DNA of 64,000 bases from Halalkalicoccus jeotgali B3 (GCF_000196895.1 NC_014297.1:1370119-1434118), one strand, 5' to 3'. Positions 1 to 8,711 are shown, counted from the stretch's first letter. Numbers and translations are program-made. The notes: generated by a model not told the origin, from the sequence alone.

Positions 1-1200
1 GTGATCGGGATCGCGCTGCTCGGGGTCGCCGTCCTGCCGCTGGTGGTCTCCGAGCGACCGATCTCGCTGCCGATCTTCTTCGTCGCCTTCGGCGCACTCG
101 TCTTCTGGCTGCCGGTCGCACCCGCACCCGACCCCCTCGAACAGGGTCTTCTCACCGAGCACTTCGCCGAACTGGGGGTGGTCCTCGCGCTGATGGGTCT
201 CGGGCTGAAGATCGACCGCCCGCCGAGTCTGCGGGGGTGGGTCTCGACGTGGCGCCTGCTCGCGATCACGATGCCCCTGTCGATCGCCGGGGCCGCCCTG
301 CTGGGCTGGTGGCTCGTCGGCCTGCTTGCCCCCACGGCGATCCTACTGGGTGCGGCGATCGCGCCGACCGACCCCGTGCTCGCGGGCGAGGTCCAGGTCG
401 AAGAACCCGGCGAGGGTCATACGAGCGAGGAGGGCTCGGAACCCCGCTTTGCGCTCTCCTCGGAGGCCGGCCTCAACGACGGGCTTGCCTTTCCCTTTAC
501 GAACCTCGCGATCGCGATCGCGCTCGTCGGTCTCGCGCCGGGTAACTGGCTCGGCGAGTGGCTCCTCGTTGCGGTGGTCTACAGGACCGTCGTGGGTACC
601 CTCGCCGGAATCGTTTTCGGGGCGATACTCGCCCGGCTGGTCTTCGCGGCCGTCCCCGAGACGCGGATCGCCCAGTCGGTCCGTGGGCTGGAGGCGATCG
701 CCGGAACGCTCGTCGTCTACGGGCTGACCGAGATCATCGGTGGATACGGCTTCATCGCGGTGTTCGTCGCCGCGCTCACGATCCGCCACTACGAGCGCGA
801 CCACGAGTACAACGAGTCGCTCCACCGGATCTCCGAACTCGCAGAACAGATGCTGATGGCGCTGATAATGGTGTTCTTCGGCGGCGCGCTCGTCGGGGGT
901 CTGCTCGACCCGCTCACGACCGAGGGGTTGATCGTGGCGCTCGCGACCGTCTTTCTCGTCCGGCCGCTTGCGGGGATCGTCGGCCTCGCCGGGTCCGGCC
1001 TCGCGTGGGCCGACCGGGGTGCGATCGCCTTCTTCGGCGTGCGGGGGATCGGTTCGTTCTACTATCTGGCCCACGGGCTGAACGAGGCGGCTTTCGCCGA
1101 CGCCGATCTGCTGTGGGCGATCGTCGGTGCCATCGTCCTCGTCTCGGTCCTCGTCCACGGCGTCAGCGCCTCGCCGATCATGAATCGCCTCCACTCCTAA
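1..1200 (+). CDS. Cation/proton antiporter, CPA1 (NhaP-like), probably 5'-truncated
   Basis: Integral membrane Na+(K+)/H+ exchanger for ion and pH homeostasis. About 11-12 hydrophobic segments are visible. The CPA1 signatures are present: a TDP motif (AIAPTDPVLAGEV, about residues 118-130) and the ND ion-site motif (SEAGLNDGLAFPF, about 152-164). The frame is open at base 1 and begins inside a hydrophobic segment with GTG, so the true start may lie upstream of the window. No C-terminal TrkA domain follows the membrane part. Its stop codon overlaps the stop of the convergent archease gene by 4 bases. The family call is firm; the transported ion is not known. Confidence 0.85.
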   Translation: MIGIALLGVAVLPLVVSERPISLPIFFVAFGALVFWLPVAPAPDPLEQGLLTEHFAELGVVLALMGLGLKIDRPPSLRGWVSTWRLLAITMPLSIAGAALLGWWLVGLLAPTAILLGAAIAPTDPVLAGEVQVEEPGEGHTSEEGSEPRFALSSEAGLNDGLAFPFTNLAIAIALVGLAPGNWLGEWLLVAVVYRTVVGTLAGIVFGAILARLVFAAVPETRIAQSVRGLEAIAGTLVVYGLTEIIGGYGFIAVFVAALTIRHYERDHEYNESLHRISELAEQMLMALIMVFFGGALVGGLLDPLTTEGLIVALATVFLVRPLAGIVGLAGSGLAWADRGAIAFFGVRGIGSFYYLAHGLNEAAFADADLLWAIVGAIVLVSVLVHGVSASPIMNRLHS

Positions 1201-1610
1201 ACGTCCAGAACGACGTAGGCCTCCCAACCGTTCTCGACCTCCTCGATGCGCATCTCGGAGTAGGTGACGGCTTTCACCTCGCGGGCCTCGACCGCTTCGA
1301 GGGGCACCCCGCGCGAACTCGCGTCGAGTCGCCACTCCTCGCCGGGGTCGATTGTGATCCTGTTGTCGACCGGGAGGACGAGTCGAACGTCGCGTTCGTA
1401 GATGAGCTGATCGAGATAGTCGAACAGCAGCGCCTCGCGACTTTCCGCGATCAGCGAAAACGAGAAGCGCTCGCCGTCGGCGGGAATCGAATCGCACTGG
1501 GCGGCTGCGAGTCCATCCCCGAGCGCGCCGAAGACCGAATCGAGGGTCGGGCCCGAAGCCCCGATCCCCACGTCGGCCGTGTGCTCGCGGAGGTCGAACG
1601 TCGCGTCCAT
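1197..1610 (-). CDS. Archease (RtcB-ligase / tRNA-methylase cofactor)
   Basis: A 137-residue archease. In the family it activates the RNA ligase RtcB during tRNA splicing and can chaperone tRNA methylases. The N-terminal signature EHTADVGI (about residues 9-16) carries the conserved His and Asp. The C-terminal block KAVTYSEM is the conserved metal-site region, and the protein ends in a typical short acidic tail. Length matches the family. A TATA-like element (cctaaagg on the top strand, near 1634-1641) lies about 27 bases before the ATG, suggesting a leaderless message. No rtcB is nearby. Confidence 0.92.
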   Translation of the reverse strand: MDATFDLREHTADVGIGASGPTLDSVFGALGDGLAAAQCDSIPADGERFSFSLIAESREALLFDYLDQLIYERDVRLVLPVDNRITIDPGEEWRLDASSRGVPLEAVEAREVKAVTYSEMRIEEVENGWEAYVVLDV

Positions 1611-1631
1611 ACCGTGTGTGGGGTAGTGCAG

Positions 1632-1643
1632 CGCCTAAAGGCG
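1632..1643 (-). promoter_or_regulatory. Archease TATA element inside a 12-base palindrome
   Basis: The sequence cgcct-aa-aggcg is an inverted repeat with 5-base arms. Its centre is the only TATA-like element at the right distance (about 27 bases) from the archease ATG at 1610. Seen directly: palindrome and spacing. Inferred: it may be an operator that occludes TBP binding, or a chance overlap. Confidence 0.4.
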
Positions 1644-1691
1644 TCGTTAGGGGCGGTGAACTTATAGTGAGGTCGGTACTATACAAGGAGA

Positions 1692-2168
1692 GTGAGCGTC
1701 AACGTCGATCTGCAGGTCGTCGGACCGGGCGACGACACACACGTCGAGACCGCATGGCGGCTGAAGGAGGACATCCGGCTCCGGGAGGGCGTTCTCAAAC
1801 AGCGCCGCGGCTTTTTCACCGACGCCTATCGTCGGTCGACGGTCCATCTCCTCTTTCTGGACGATCGCCTCGTCGGTTTCGCGGCGACCCGTCGGGACGG
1901 CTACCTGCTCTTTCTGGCCGTCGACCCCGAGTACCGCGGACAGGGCTTTGGCGAGCGGCTGGTCGATCTCGTCGCCGAGGACCACCGCGCCGTGACCTGT
2001 CACGCCCGCACGACCAACGAGGAGGCGCTTTCCTTCTACGACCATCTCGGCTTCGAGATCGTCCGGCGGATCGACAACTACTATGAGGACGCGGGGGACT
2101 CCTTTTATCTCAAGCGCGGGAATACCGATGGGATCGCCGGACGACTCTCGGCGTATCTCCATCGCTAG
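1692..2168 (+). CDS. GNAT-family N-acetyltransferase
   Basis: A 158-residue acetyltransferase of the GNAT fold. The acetyl-CoA binding motif A is clear: VDPEYRGQGFGERLV with the R-G-Q-G-F-G loop at about residues 82-87. The family Tyr lies in the motif B region (ALSFYDHLGFEIV). The substrate (protein N-terminus or small amine) cannot be told. The GTG start at 1692 is favoured because a TATA-like box (cttatag, 1661-1667) sits about 28 bases upstream, consistent with a leaderless message. It shares the short divergent spacer with archease. Confidence 0.88.
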   Translation: MSVNVDLQVVGPGDDTHVETAWRLKEDIRLREGVLKQRRGFFTDAYRRSTVHLLFLDDRLVGFAATRRDGYLLFLAVDPEYRGQGFGERLVDLVAEDHRAVTCHARTTNEEALSFYDHLGFEIVRRIDNYYEDAGDSFYLKRGNTDGIAGRLSAYLHR

Positions 2169-2201
2169 CCCTATATCGACGGGACCGAGAGTCACTCGGG
2201 T

Positions 2202-3383
2202 ATGGAGGAGCGAACGTGCGCGTATCTCCGGGGGCGCTTTGGCGACCACTATCGCCGAGCGACGGTGAGTCCGCCGCCCGGAGCCGGCGAACGCGAGTGG
2301 GGGTACATTCCGTGGCGCACGGGCGGGACGACGATGATCCGCCATCGCTCCCTGCTCGACCTCGGCGACATCGACGACTTCCTCGCGCGCGAACGCCCGC
2401 GACACGTCTACTTCTCGGCGGGACGGTACGACGATCCGGGGGCGGGCTCGATGGGCGAGAAGGACTGGCGTGGCTCGGATCTGATCTTCGATCTGGACGC
2501 CGACCACCTGCCCGGCGTCGTTCCGAGCGAGGACTCCTACGGGGAGATGCTCGCCGACTGCAAGGAGGCGCTGTTCAAGTTGCTTTCCTTTCTCGATGCG
2601 GACTTCGGGTTCGAGGAACTGACGGTCGTCTTCTCGGGCGGACGGGGCTATCACGTCCACGTCCGGGACCCAGGCGTCCAGGACCTCGAACGCGACAGCC
2701 GGCGCGAGATAGTCGATTACGTCCGGGGGATCGGGCTGGATTTCGAGGAGCTGATCGTCCGTGAAACGGTCGCGGGCCTCGGGCGGCGAACCCCTGCCGA
2801 AAAACGCACCCTCGATACCCGCGGCGGGTGGTCAAAACGGGCCCACGAACACGTCCTCGATCTCGTCACCGAACTCGTCGAACTGGCCGACACAAACGAG
2901 GAGACCGCCATCGACCGGCTCCGCGAGTTCGAGGGGATCGGCGAAGGGAAGGCCAGAGCCGCGCTGACGGCGATGACCGAGAACCGCGCCGAAATCGAAG
3001 CCGGGAACGTCGACGTTCATCCGGCCTTTTTCAGCCTCGCCCGGCAGATCGCCGCCGAGAGCGTCACCCGGGACAACGCGCCCATCGACGAACCGGTCAC
3101 GACCGACACCAACCGTCTCATTCGCCTCCCCGGAAGCTTACACGGGGGCAGCGGGCTCGCGGTCAAACGCTTGGACCGCGAGGAACTCGACGACTTTGCC
3201 CCGTTGATCGACGCGGTCCCGGGGACGTTTCGGAACCACGAGATAACCGTCGAACTCTCCGAGTCCCGTCGAGTGGAGTTAGGCGGGCTCGACCGCTCGC
3301 TTGCGCCCGGAACGCACACCCTACCCGAGTACGCGGGGATCTTCCTGATGGCGCGCGGGTGGGCTGAGAAGAGCCGCGAGTGA
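2202..3383 (+). CDS. priS: DNA primase small (catalytic) subunit PriS
   Basis: Catalytic subunit of the archaeal/eukaryotic-type primase, which makes RNA primers for replication and works with PriL (not in this window). The catalytic Asp pair is visible in LIFDLDADHL (D97 and D99 by my count), followed by the SGGRGYHVHV block (about 145-154) of the nucleotide site and by TTDTNRLIRLPGSLHGG near residue 300, which holds the third acidic residue. The 393-residue length is normal. A TATA-like cctatatc (2170-2177) is about 28 bases before the ATG. It lies upstream of the GINS gene, so two replisome parts are clustered. Confidence 0.96.
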   Translation: MEERTCAYLRGRFGDHYRRATVSPPPGAGEREWGYIPWRTGGTTMIRHRSLLDLGDIDDFLARERPRHVYFSAGRYDDPGAGSMGEKDWRGSDLIFDLDADHLPGVVPSEDSYGEMLADCKEALFKLLSFLDADFGFEELTVVFSGGRGYHVHVRDPGVQDLERDSRREIVDYVRGIGLDFEELIVRETVAGLGRRTPAEKRTLDTRGGWSKRAHEHVLDLVTELVELADTNEETAIDRLREFEGIGEGKARAALTAMTENRAEIEAGNVDVHPAFFSLARQIAAESVTRDNAPIDEPVTTDTNRLIRLPGSLHGGSGLAVKRLDREELDDFAPLIDAVPGTFRNHEITVELSESRRVELGGLDRSLAPGTHTLPEYAGIFLMARGWAEKSRE

Positions 3384-3418
3384 AACAGTTAAGAGGATCG
3401 GGAATGACAGTCGGGGAT

Positions 3419-3532
3419 ATGCACTTACTGTCGGACGCAAACCATTGTGCGAGTTCGCCGAACCGTTGTGGCGAACTCGCACAATCAGTTGCAGCCGATA
3501 GTAACTGGTTCGTCGAGGAGGTGTGCCGGTAG
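3419..3532 (+). CDS. Candidate 37-residue micro-ORF before GINS
   Basis: An ATG-started frame of 37 codons that ends in TAG directly against the GTG start of GINS (no gap). A TATA-like gttaag (3388-3393) lies about 28 bases before its ATG, the usual leaderless spacing in this window. The peptide has three Cys and includes the stretch NHCASSPNRCGELAQ. Most of it is encoded by a large palindrome, so the reverse strand reads a closely similar peptide (CASSPQRFGELAQ). This weakens the coding argument: it may be a real microprotein, or the leader of the GINS message folded as RNA. No function is recognised. Confidence 0.35.
   Translation: MHLLSDANHCASSPNRCGELAQSVAADSNWFVEEVCR
3421..3508. repeat. 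88-base imperfect palindrome between priS and GINS
   Basis: Two 39-base arms (3421-3459 and 3470-3508) are inverted copies with 31 of 39 matches by my alignment, around a 10-base loop. The inner 16 bases are perfect: attgtgcgagttcgcc at 3444-3459 and its reverse complement at 3470-3485. As RNA this would form a very stable hairpin immediately before the GINS start. It could be an attenuator, RNA processing site, repetitive palindromic element or protein-binding site. No flanking target-site duplication was seen. Confidence 0.8.
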
Positions 3533-4369
3533 GTGGATCTCGGCGAACTCCAGTCGGTCAAGGACACCGAGCGGGGCAAGGACAGCCTCCAGCACCTCCC
3601 CGATTCCTTCTACACCGATGTCGCGGATCACATCGCGTCGCTGAAAGACGAGCGAAGCGCACGCGCGAACGAGGCCGACGACCCCTTCGGCGACCCCGAG
3701 GTCCAGCGCCTGACCGGCGAGATCGACTCGACCGAGCAGGTGGTCACCTCGATTTACGAGCGCCGAGTGGGGAAACTCGTCAAACTCGCGAGCTTCGCCG
3801 CCGCCGACATGCCCGCCGACGAGGAGGGACTCACGAGCGAGGAGCGCGAACTGTTCTCGGACCTCGTCGCTCGGATCAAGGAAAACCGCGGGCACGTCCT
3901 TGACGTACTGGCCGGCGAGACCGACCCCGACCCCGTCGAACCGGCCGACGGATCGCCCGAATCGACGCCCGATTCGCCCGACCAGCCCGATCCGACCGAG
4001 GAGCCGTCGGAACCGACCGACATGGGGTCCGAACCCGACTCGACGGTCACCGCCGCCGACCTCATGGGCGACGGCTCGGAACCCGAGAGCGTGCCCGCGA
4101 GCGCTGGCGCGATGACGGACGAACCCGACACGGACGACGTGGCCGGTCCTGCCGGGCCATCCGACCTACCCGAACCGTCCGAACCGGACCGCGCGGACGA
4201 TGACGACGGGCGGGTCGAGCGGACCACCCTCCGGATCACCCGCGACGTCGGCGAGATCGTCGGGGTCGACGACCGCGAGTACGAACTGGCGACCGACGAC
4301 ATCGTCACCCTCCCCGAGGTTAACGCCGGCGCGCTCCTCGAACGCGAGGCCGCCGAACGCCTCGACTAG
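3533..4369 (+). CDS. GINS complex subunit (Gins51/Gins15-type)
   Basis: A component of the archaeal CMG-like helicase that bridges MCM with GAN/Cdc45 and primase. The N-terminal helical A-domain (about 1-120) begins MDLGELQSVKDTER and contains the ERRVGKLVKLASF helix. A long Asp/Glu/Pro/Ser/Thr-rich linker (about 125-220) follows, then a small beta-rich B-domain (RTTLRITRDVGEIVGVDD, about 222-239, to the end). A-before-B order marks the Gins51/15 class. The GTG start abuts the stop of the preceding micro-ORF. Position behind priS fits joint replisome expression. The linker is low complexity and unlikely to fold. Confidence 0.88.
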   Translation: MDLGELQSVKDTERGKDSLQHLPDSFYTDVADHIASLKDERSARANEADDPFGDPEVQRLTGEIDSTEQVVTSIYERRVGKLVKLASFAAADMPADEEGLTSEERELFSDLVARIKENRGHVLDVLAGETDPDPVEPADGSPESTPDSPDQPDPTEEPSEPTDMGSEPDSTVTAADLMGDGSEPESVPASAGAMTDEPDTDDVAGPAGPSDLPEPSEPDRADDDDGRVERTTLRITRDVGEIVGVDDREYELATDDIVTLPEVNAGALLEREAAERLD

Positions 4370-4431
4370 GAGGATTCGTTCAGCCGCTACTGATCGGATA
4401 CTTGATTAGTACCGGCTCTCGATATCGGAGT

Positions 4432-6036
4432 ATGGCTCTCCGACGGGAGTTGCACCACGCCCACCGGATCGCCCGCGTCGAACTCCGCCGCGGCTGGCGC
4501 TCGGCGGTCGACCGGTGGACGCTCGTCGGCGTCGGGCTCGGCGTGTGTCTGTTCGCCGGCTGGACGCTGTTTCTCGGCGCGATCAGCTACGTTCTCGGGT
4601 CGGTTGCGGGGGGCGAGGCGCTTTCGATCACCGATTCGACGGGCGGGCAGCTGGTCGGCTGGGTGTTGTTTCTCGCCGGGTTGATCGCGTTTCAGGTCGT
4701 CGAGCGCCGCGCGCGAATCGACAACGAGGCGCTGCTGTTTACGACCGTTCCCGCACGGGCCGTGCTTCTCGGGCTCCTCGGTACGGAACTGGCCCGCGAG
4801 TCGCTGCTGTTCGGACCGTTCGTTCTCGTCGGCGCGACCGGCCTCGCGCTTGGGGCGGGCGCACCGACGCTGGTTCCGGTCGTCGCCCTCGTGGCGCTTC
4901 CGGTGCTCGCCCTCGTCGTGTTGTTCGGCCATACCGTTGGGATCGCGGCGAAGCTCCTGGCCGAACGAATGAGTGGGTTCGGGTGGCTCCGGACGGTGCT
5001 GGGGACTGTCCTGGGCGTCCTCGTCGGGCTCGGGCCCGTGGTGTTCTTCGGCGGGGCCGACTGGCTCGGCCTCTCGATCGACGTCGGTTCGCTGCTCGCG
5101 GTCGTCCCCGTGGCGGCCTACGTCGACCTGCTGGCGATCGGAACGCCCCTGCAAGCCTCGTTCGGCCCCGACACGGTCGTGGCGGTGGCTCTCGTCCTCG
5201 GTGCGATCCCCGCCCTGTTCGTCCTCGATTGTCGGCTCGCGCTGGCGCTCTGGTTCGGCGAGTCCGAAGGGAGTACTGCAGTCCACCGGCGTGCCCGTAC
5301 GCCGCCGGCGTGGCTCGAACGTGGCTCGACCGGCTGGCTCGTCTGGTGGTACTGGGTACGGGGACTGCGTGCGCCCGCCCGCTTCTCGCACCTGCTGTAC
5401 TACACGTTTCCCCTGTTCTGGCTCGTCTTCGACGCGATTCGAGACCCCTCGACGCTCCCCGTGGCGGTTTCGACGGTGCTCGCGGTGCTGGGCGTAGCGT
5501 TCGCCGGTGCGACGTTCGGACTGAACCCTCTGGGCGACGAGCGCCGGGCGCTGCCGGCGGTGCTCACGACGCCGTCCGGGGAACGGTTCGTCCGCGCTCG
5601 CGTCCTTGCGGGCCTGCCCTGGACCGCCCTCGCGATCGCGGGCGTCGCCATCGCGGGCGCCATCGGTCGGTTCGATCCGGTGACGACGCTGTTGCTCGGG
5701 CTCGTCGTCCTCGCACTCTGTGTCCTGAGTGCGACCATCGCGCCCGTCGTCGGGATCGCACTCCCCCGCTTCGAACCGATCGCCGCGACGAACACCGAGG
5801 CGATCACGCCCAGCTTCGGCGCCGTTCTCGCCCATCTGGTCGCCGTCGGAACGGCCGGTACCGTCGGCCTCCTCGCCGTCTTCGGTCCACTGATCCTCGG
5901 TACGCTCTCGGGATCGGCGCCCTCGCTTGCGACAAGAGTGGGGCTCGTCTGTGGCGTCACGCTCGTCGTTCTCGGGACGAGCTACGTGGCGTATCGCCGT
6001 GCCGCGGGTCGTTTCGGGACGACGAGGATCGCCTAA
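4432..6036 (+). CDS. Multi-pass membrane protein of unknown function
   Basis: A 534-residue protein with a short basic N-terminus (MALRRELHHAHRIARVELRRG) and roughly 12-14 hydrophobic segments in two blocks, separated by a hydrophilic loop near residues 275-300. The layout resembles the membrane part of ABC-2 type export systems, where an N-terminal amphipathic helix precedes the first segment, but no ATPase gene is adjacent and no signature is certain. A TATA-like cttgatta (4401-4408) is about 27 bases before the ATG. It converges on cdc48 with a 15-base gap. Substrate and partners are unknown. Confidence 0.75.
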   Translation: MALRRELHHAHRIARVELRRGWRSAVDRWTLVGVGLGVCLFAGWTLFLGAISYVLGSVAGGEALSITDSTGGQLVGWVLFLAGLIAFQVVERRARIDNEALLFTTVPARAVLLGLLGTELARESLLFGPFVLVGATGLALGAGAPTLVPVVALVALPVLALVVLFGHTVGIAAKLLAERMSGFGWLRTVLGTVLGVLVGLGPVVFFGGADWLGLSIDVGSLLAVVPVAAYVDLLAIGTPLQASFGPDTVVAVALVLGAIPALFVLDCRLALALWFGESEGSTAVHRRARTPPAWLERGSTGWLVWWYWVRGLRAPARFSHLLYYTFPLFWLVFDAIRDPSTLPVAVSTVLAVLGVAFAGATFGLNPLGDERRALPAVLTTPSGERFVRARVLAGLPWTALAIAGVAIAGAIGRFDPVTTLLLGLVVLALCVLSATIAPVVGIALPRFEPIAATNTEAITPSFGAVLAHLVAVGTAGTVGLLAVFGPLILGTLSGSAPSLATRVGLVCGVTLVVLGTSYVAYRRAAGRFGTTRIA

Positions 6037-6051
6037 AAGATGGGCGCCGGC

Positions 6052-8325
6052 TTACTGGAAGGTCCGGCTGACGTTGTCCTCCTCGAGTTCGGCGCTGCCA
6101 CGGTCGAAGCGCTCTTCGATCTCGGCGTAGCGCTCGCGGGTCTCGGGGGTGACGCTCGGGTTGACCTCCTCTAAGGCCTGCTCGAAGTGCTCGCGGCTCA
6201 CCCGGACGTTGCCGACGCTGTCGGCGGCCTCCTCGGGGCCGACACTGTTGATGAACTCCCGCGTGGCTGCCATCGAGGCCTCCCGGCAGACCGCCTCGAT
6301 GTCCGCGCCGACGTAGCCCTCGGTTTCCTCGGCCAGCTCGTCGAGGTCCACGTCGTCCGCGAGGGGTTTCTCGCGGGTGTGGACCGTGAAGATCGCTTTT
6401 CGAGCCGCCTCGTCGGGCACCGGCACGTGGACGTGACGGTCGAGTCGACCGGGGCGAAGCAGTGCCGAGTCGATCAGGTCCGGGCGGTTCGTCGTCGCGA
6501 TCACGACGACGTCCTCCAGTTCCTCGAGCCCGTCGAGTTCGGTCAGCAGTTGCGAGACCATCCGCTCGCCGACGCCGGAGTCGCCCGAGTGACGGCCCCG
6601 CTCGCCCGCGACCGAGTCGATCTCGTCGAAGAAGATCACGGTCGGGGCGTTCTCGCGGGCCTTGCTGAACACCTCGCGGACCCCCTTCTCGCTCTCGCCG
6701 ACGAACTTGTTGAGCAGCTCGGGGCCCTTGATCGAGATGAAGTTCGACTCGGCCTCGTTTGCGACGGCCTTCGCGAGCAGCGTCTTGCCCGTGCCCGGCG
6801 GACCGTAGAGCAGGACGCCCTTCGCGGCGTCCAGGTCCATCGACTCGAAGACCTCGGGGTACTCCAGTGGCCACTGGATCGTCTCGCGCAGGCGCTCTTT
6901 GGTGTCCTCGAGCCCGCCGACCTGCTCCCAGGACGTGTCGGGCACCTCGACGAACACCTCACGCAGTGCGGAGGGTTCGATTCCCTTGCGAGCGCTTTTG
7001 AAGTCCGCCTCGGTCACGCGAAGCGCGTCGAGCACGTCGGCGTCGATCTCCTCGCTCTCGAGGTCGAGTTCGGGGCGGATCCGTCGCAGCGCGTTCATCG
7101 CTGCCTCGCGGGCCAGGGTCGCGATATCCGCGCCGACGAACCCGTGGGTGTTCTCGGCGTAGCGCTCGAGGTCGATCCCCTCCGCAAGCGGCATCCCCCG
7201 GGTGTGGACCTGCAGGATCTCGCGGCGTCCTTCCTTGTCGGGGACGCCGATCTCGATCTCGCGGTCGAAGCGCCCGCCGCGGCGCAGTGCGGGGTCGATG
7301 GCGTCGACCCTGTTGGTAGCGCCGATGACGATGACCTGCCCGCGCTCTTCGAGCCCGTCCATCAGACTCAACAGTTGAGCCACGACGCGCCGCTCGACGT
7401 CGCCGCTGGTCTCGCCGCGCTTTGGCGCGATGGAGTCGAGCTCGTCGATGAAAACGATCGCGGGAGCGTTCTCCTCCGCTTCCTCGAACATCTCGCGCAG
7501 TTGCTCCTCGCTCTCGCCGTAGTACTTCGACATGATCTCCGGGCCGGAGATGGTGTGGAAGCTCGCGTCGATCTCGTTGGCGACGGCTTTCGCCATCAGT
7601 GTCTTACCGGTGCCGGGCGGGCCGTGCAGCAACACGCCCTTGGGCGGCTCGATACCCAGTTGCTGGAACAGCTCGGGGTGGCGCATCGGCAGCTCGATCA
7701 TTTCCCGTACTTGTTCGAGCTCGCGGTCCAGTCCGCCGATGTCCTCGTAGGTGATGTTCGGCGAACCGCCCTGACCGCCTCCGGCGATCCCCTCGTGGAT
7801 CTGCTCGGCGGGTTTTTCGCTGATCGTGATCTCCGTGCCGTCGGTGACGACGACCGTCCCCGACGGGGTGGTGTCGGCGATCTTCAGTGGGATCTCCCGA
7901 CCACCGCCGGACATCGGCCCGATCCCGAAGCCCACGCGAACAGTCTGGCCCTGCGTGATCGCCTGTCCACTCAGGCGATCACGAACCAGCGGGCCGATGT
8001 TACCCTGAATACGGAGGTTCTGGGGCGTCGCGATGGTGATCTCGGTTGCGGGGTTGACCTCGGCCTTCTCGACGGTCGCGCGGTCGTCGATGCCGACGTT
8101 TGCCTCCTGTCGGAGCCGGCCATCGATACGGATCACACCCCGGCCGTCGTCTTCTGGATAGCCCGGCCAGACGCGCGCAACGGCCTTCTCGCCCCCGCCG
8201 CCCGCGATGAGGATGTAGTCCCCGTTCTCGAGGTCCAGTTCCCGCATCGACGCGCGGTCGATGGCCGCGAGTCCGCGCCCCGCGTCCTTCTGTTTCAACG
8301 GTTTGATCGTGAGTTTCGCGCTCAT
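6052..8325 (-). CDS. AAA+ ATPase Cdc48 / VAT (p97 family)
   Basis: A hexameric unfoldase that extracts and unfolds proteins, probably feeding the proteasome. The order is: N-domain (about 1-190, double-psi barrel beginning [18 protein letters not shown]), D1 AAA module with Walker A GPPGTGKT at about 233-241 and Walker [13 protein letters not shown], then D2 with Walker A at about 506-514 and Walker [13 protein letters not shown]. The arginine-finger region [20 protein letters not shown] is present. The C-terminus ends VSRTFQ and has no clear HbYX proteasome-docking motif. Its ATG overlaps the stop of the upstream small Hsp20-like gene (ATGA, 8322-8325), so the two are translationally coupled. 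Confidence 0.96.
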   Translation of the reverse strand: MSAKLTIKPLKQKDAGRGLAAIDRASMRELDLENGDYILIAGGGGEKAVARVWPGYPEDDGRGVIRIDGRLRQEANVGIDDRATVEKAEVNPATEITIATPQNLRIQGNIGPLVRDRLSGQAITQGQTVRVGFGIGPMSGGGREIPLKIADTTPSGTVVVTDGTEITISEKPAEQIHEGIAGGGQGGSPNITYEDIGGLDRELEQVREMIELPMRHPELFQQLGIEPPKGVLLHGPPGTGKTLMAKAVANEIDASFHTISGPEIMSKYYGESEEQLREMFEEAEENAPAIVFIDELDSIAPKRGETSGDVERRVVAQLLSLMDGLEERGQVIVIGATNRVDAIDPALRRGGRFDREIEIGVPDKEGRREILQVHTRGMPLAEGIDLERYAENTHGFVGADIATLAREAAMNALRRIRPELDLESEEIDADVLDALRVTEADFKSARKGIEPSALREVFVEVPDTSWEQVGGLEDTKERLRETIQWPLEYPEVFESMDLDAAKGVLLYGPPGTGKTLLAKAVANEAESNFISIKGPELLNKFVGESEKGVREVFSKARENAPTVIFFDEIDSVAGERGRHSGDSGVGERMVSQLLTELDGLEELEDVVVIATTNRPDLIDSALLRPGRLDRHVHVPVPDEAARKAIFTVHTREKPLADDVDLDELAEETEGYVGADIEAVCREASMAATREFINSVGPEEAADSVGNVRVSREHFEQALEEVNPSVTPETRERYAEIEERFDRGSAELEEDNVSRTFQ

Positions 8326-8570
8326 TGCTCCACCTCGATGGTGAGAACGCCGTTTCTGATAAACGCTCGTGCCTCCTCACCCGGAAGGTCGAACTCCTCC
8401 TGGTGCTCTCCGTCGGAGGTTTCCGTGATCACGATCGCGGTGTCGCCGACCACGTCGACGGTCGACTCACCCGCTTTGCTGCCCAGATCGACCGCGATCA
8501 CGGACTCGTCGTCGTACTCGTAGCGACGGACGAACGCCTCGTTCTCGCCTGCTTTGTGTTGTGGCGTCAT
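8322..8570 (-). CDS. Small Hsp20/alpha-crystallin-like protein coupled to cdc48
   Basis: An 82-residue acidic protein predicted to be mostly beta strands. The central part ([13 protein letters not shown]) and the end ([15 protein letters not shown]) resemble the last strands of an alpha-crystallin domain, where a G-V-L-T-I/V motif is conserved. It is shorter than a normal Hsp20: the flanking N-terminal arm and the IXI tail are missing. Haloarchaeal genomes carry this family as an uncharacterised domain. First gene of a two-gene operon with cdc48 (4-base overlap), so a role as substrate holder or adaptor for Cdc48 is a reasonable inference only. Confidence 0.8.
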   Translation of the reverse strand: MTPQHKAGENEAFVRRYEYDDESVIAVDLGSKAGESTVDVVGDTAIVITETSDGEHQEEFDLPGEEARAFIRNGVLTIEVEQ

Positions 8571-8576
8571 CGTTGT

Positions 8577-8610
8577 ACTAACTCTACGTTAGTCACGTTG
8601 ATATATAAAA
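8577..8610 (-). promoter_or_regulatory. Promoter and palindrome of the hsp20-like/cdc48 operon
   Basis: On the reverse strand a strong TATA box (ttttatatat, bases 8601-8610) is followed by an inverted repeat, actaac-tctac-gttagt (8577-8593), lying where transcription should begin, 7-23 bases before the ATG at 8570. A palindrome over the start site is the usual place for an archaeal repressor. TATA and palindrome are seen directly; a heat-responsive repressor is inference. Confidence 0.55.
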
Positions 8611-8711
8611 CCTTTCCCGGCAGTAGCACTACCGGGGGGCGATCGCCCTCGACCGGTGGTATTGTGATTCGGGGTAATGAGCTTTATCAGACGAGCGATC
8701 GAACCGATGGT

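Noticed and set aside
4387-5835. Long reverse-strand open frame opposite the membrane protein gene
   Set aside because: It is Arg/Glu/Asp-rich with no family pattern, and mirrors the codon bias of the real gene. Similar long mirror frames occur opposite cdc48, fumC and dhaKLM.
6187-8523. 778-codon forward frame opposite cdc48
   Set aside because: Complete Cdc48 motifs lie on the other strand; the forward product is a repetitive Asp/Val/Leu/His-rich chain typical of a G+C-driven shadow.
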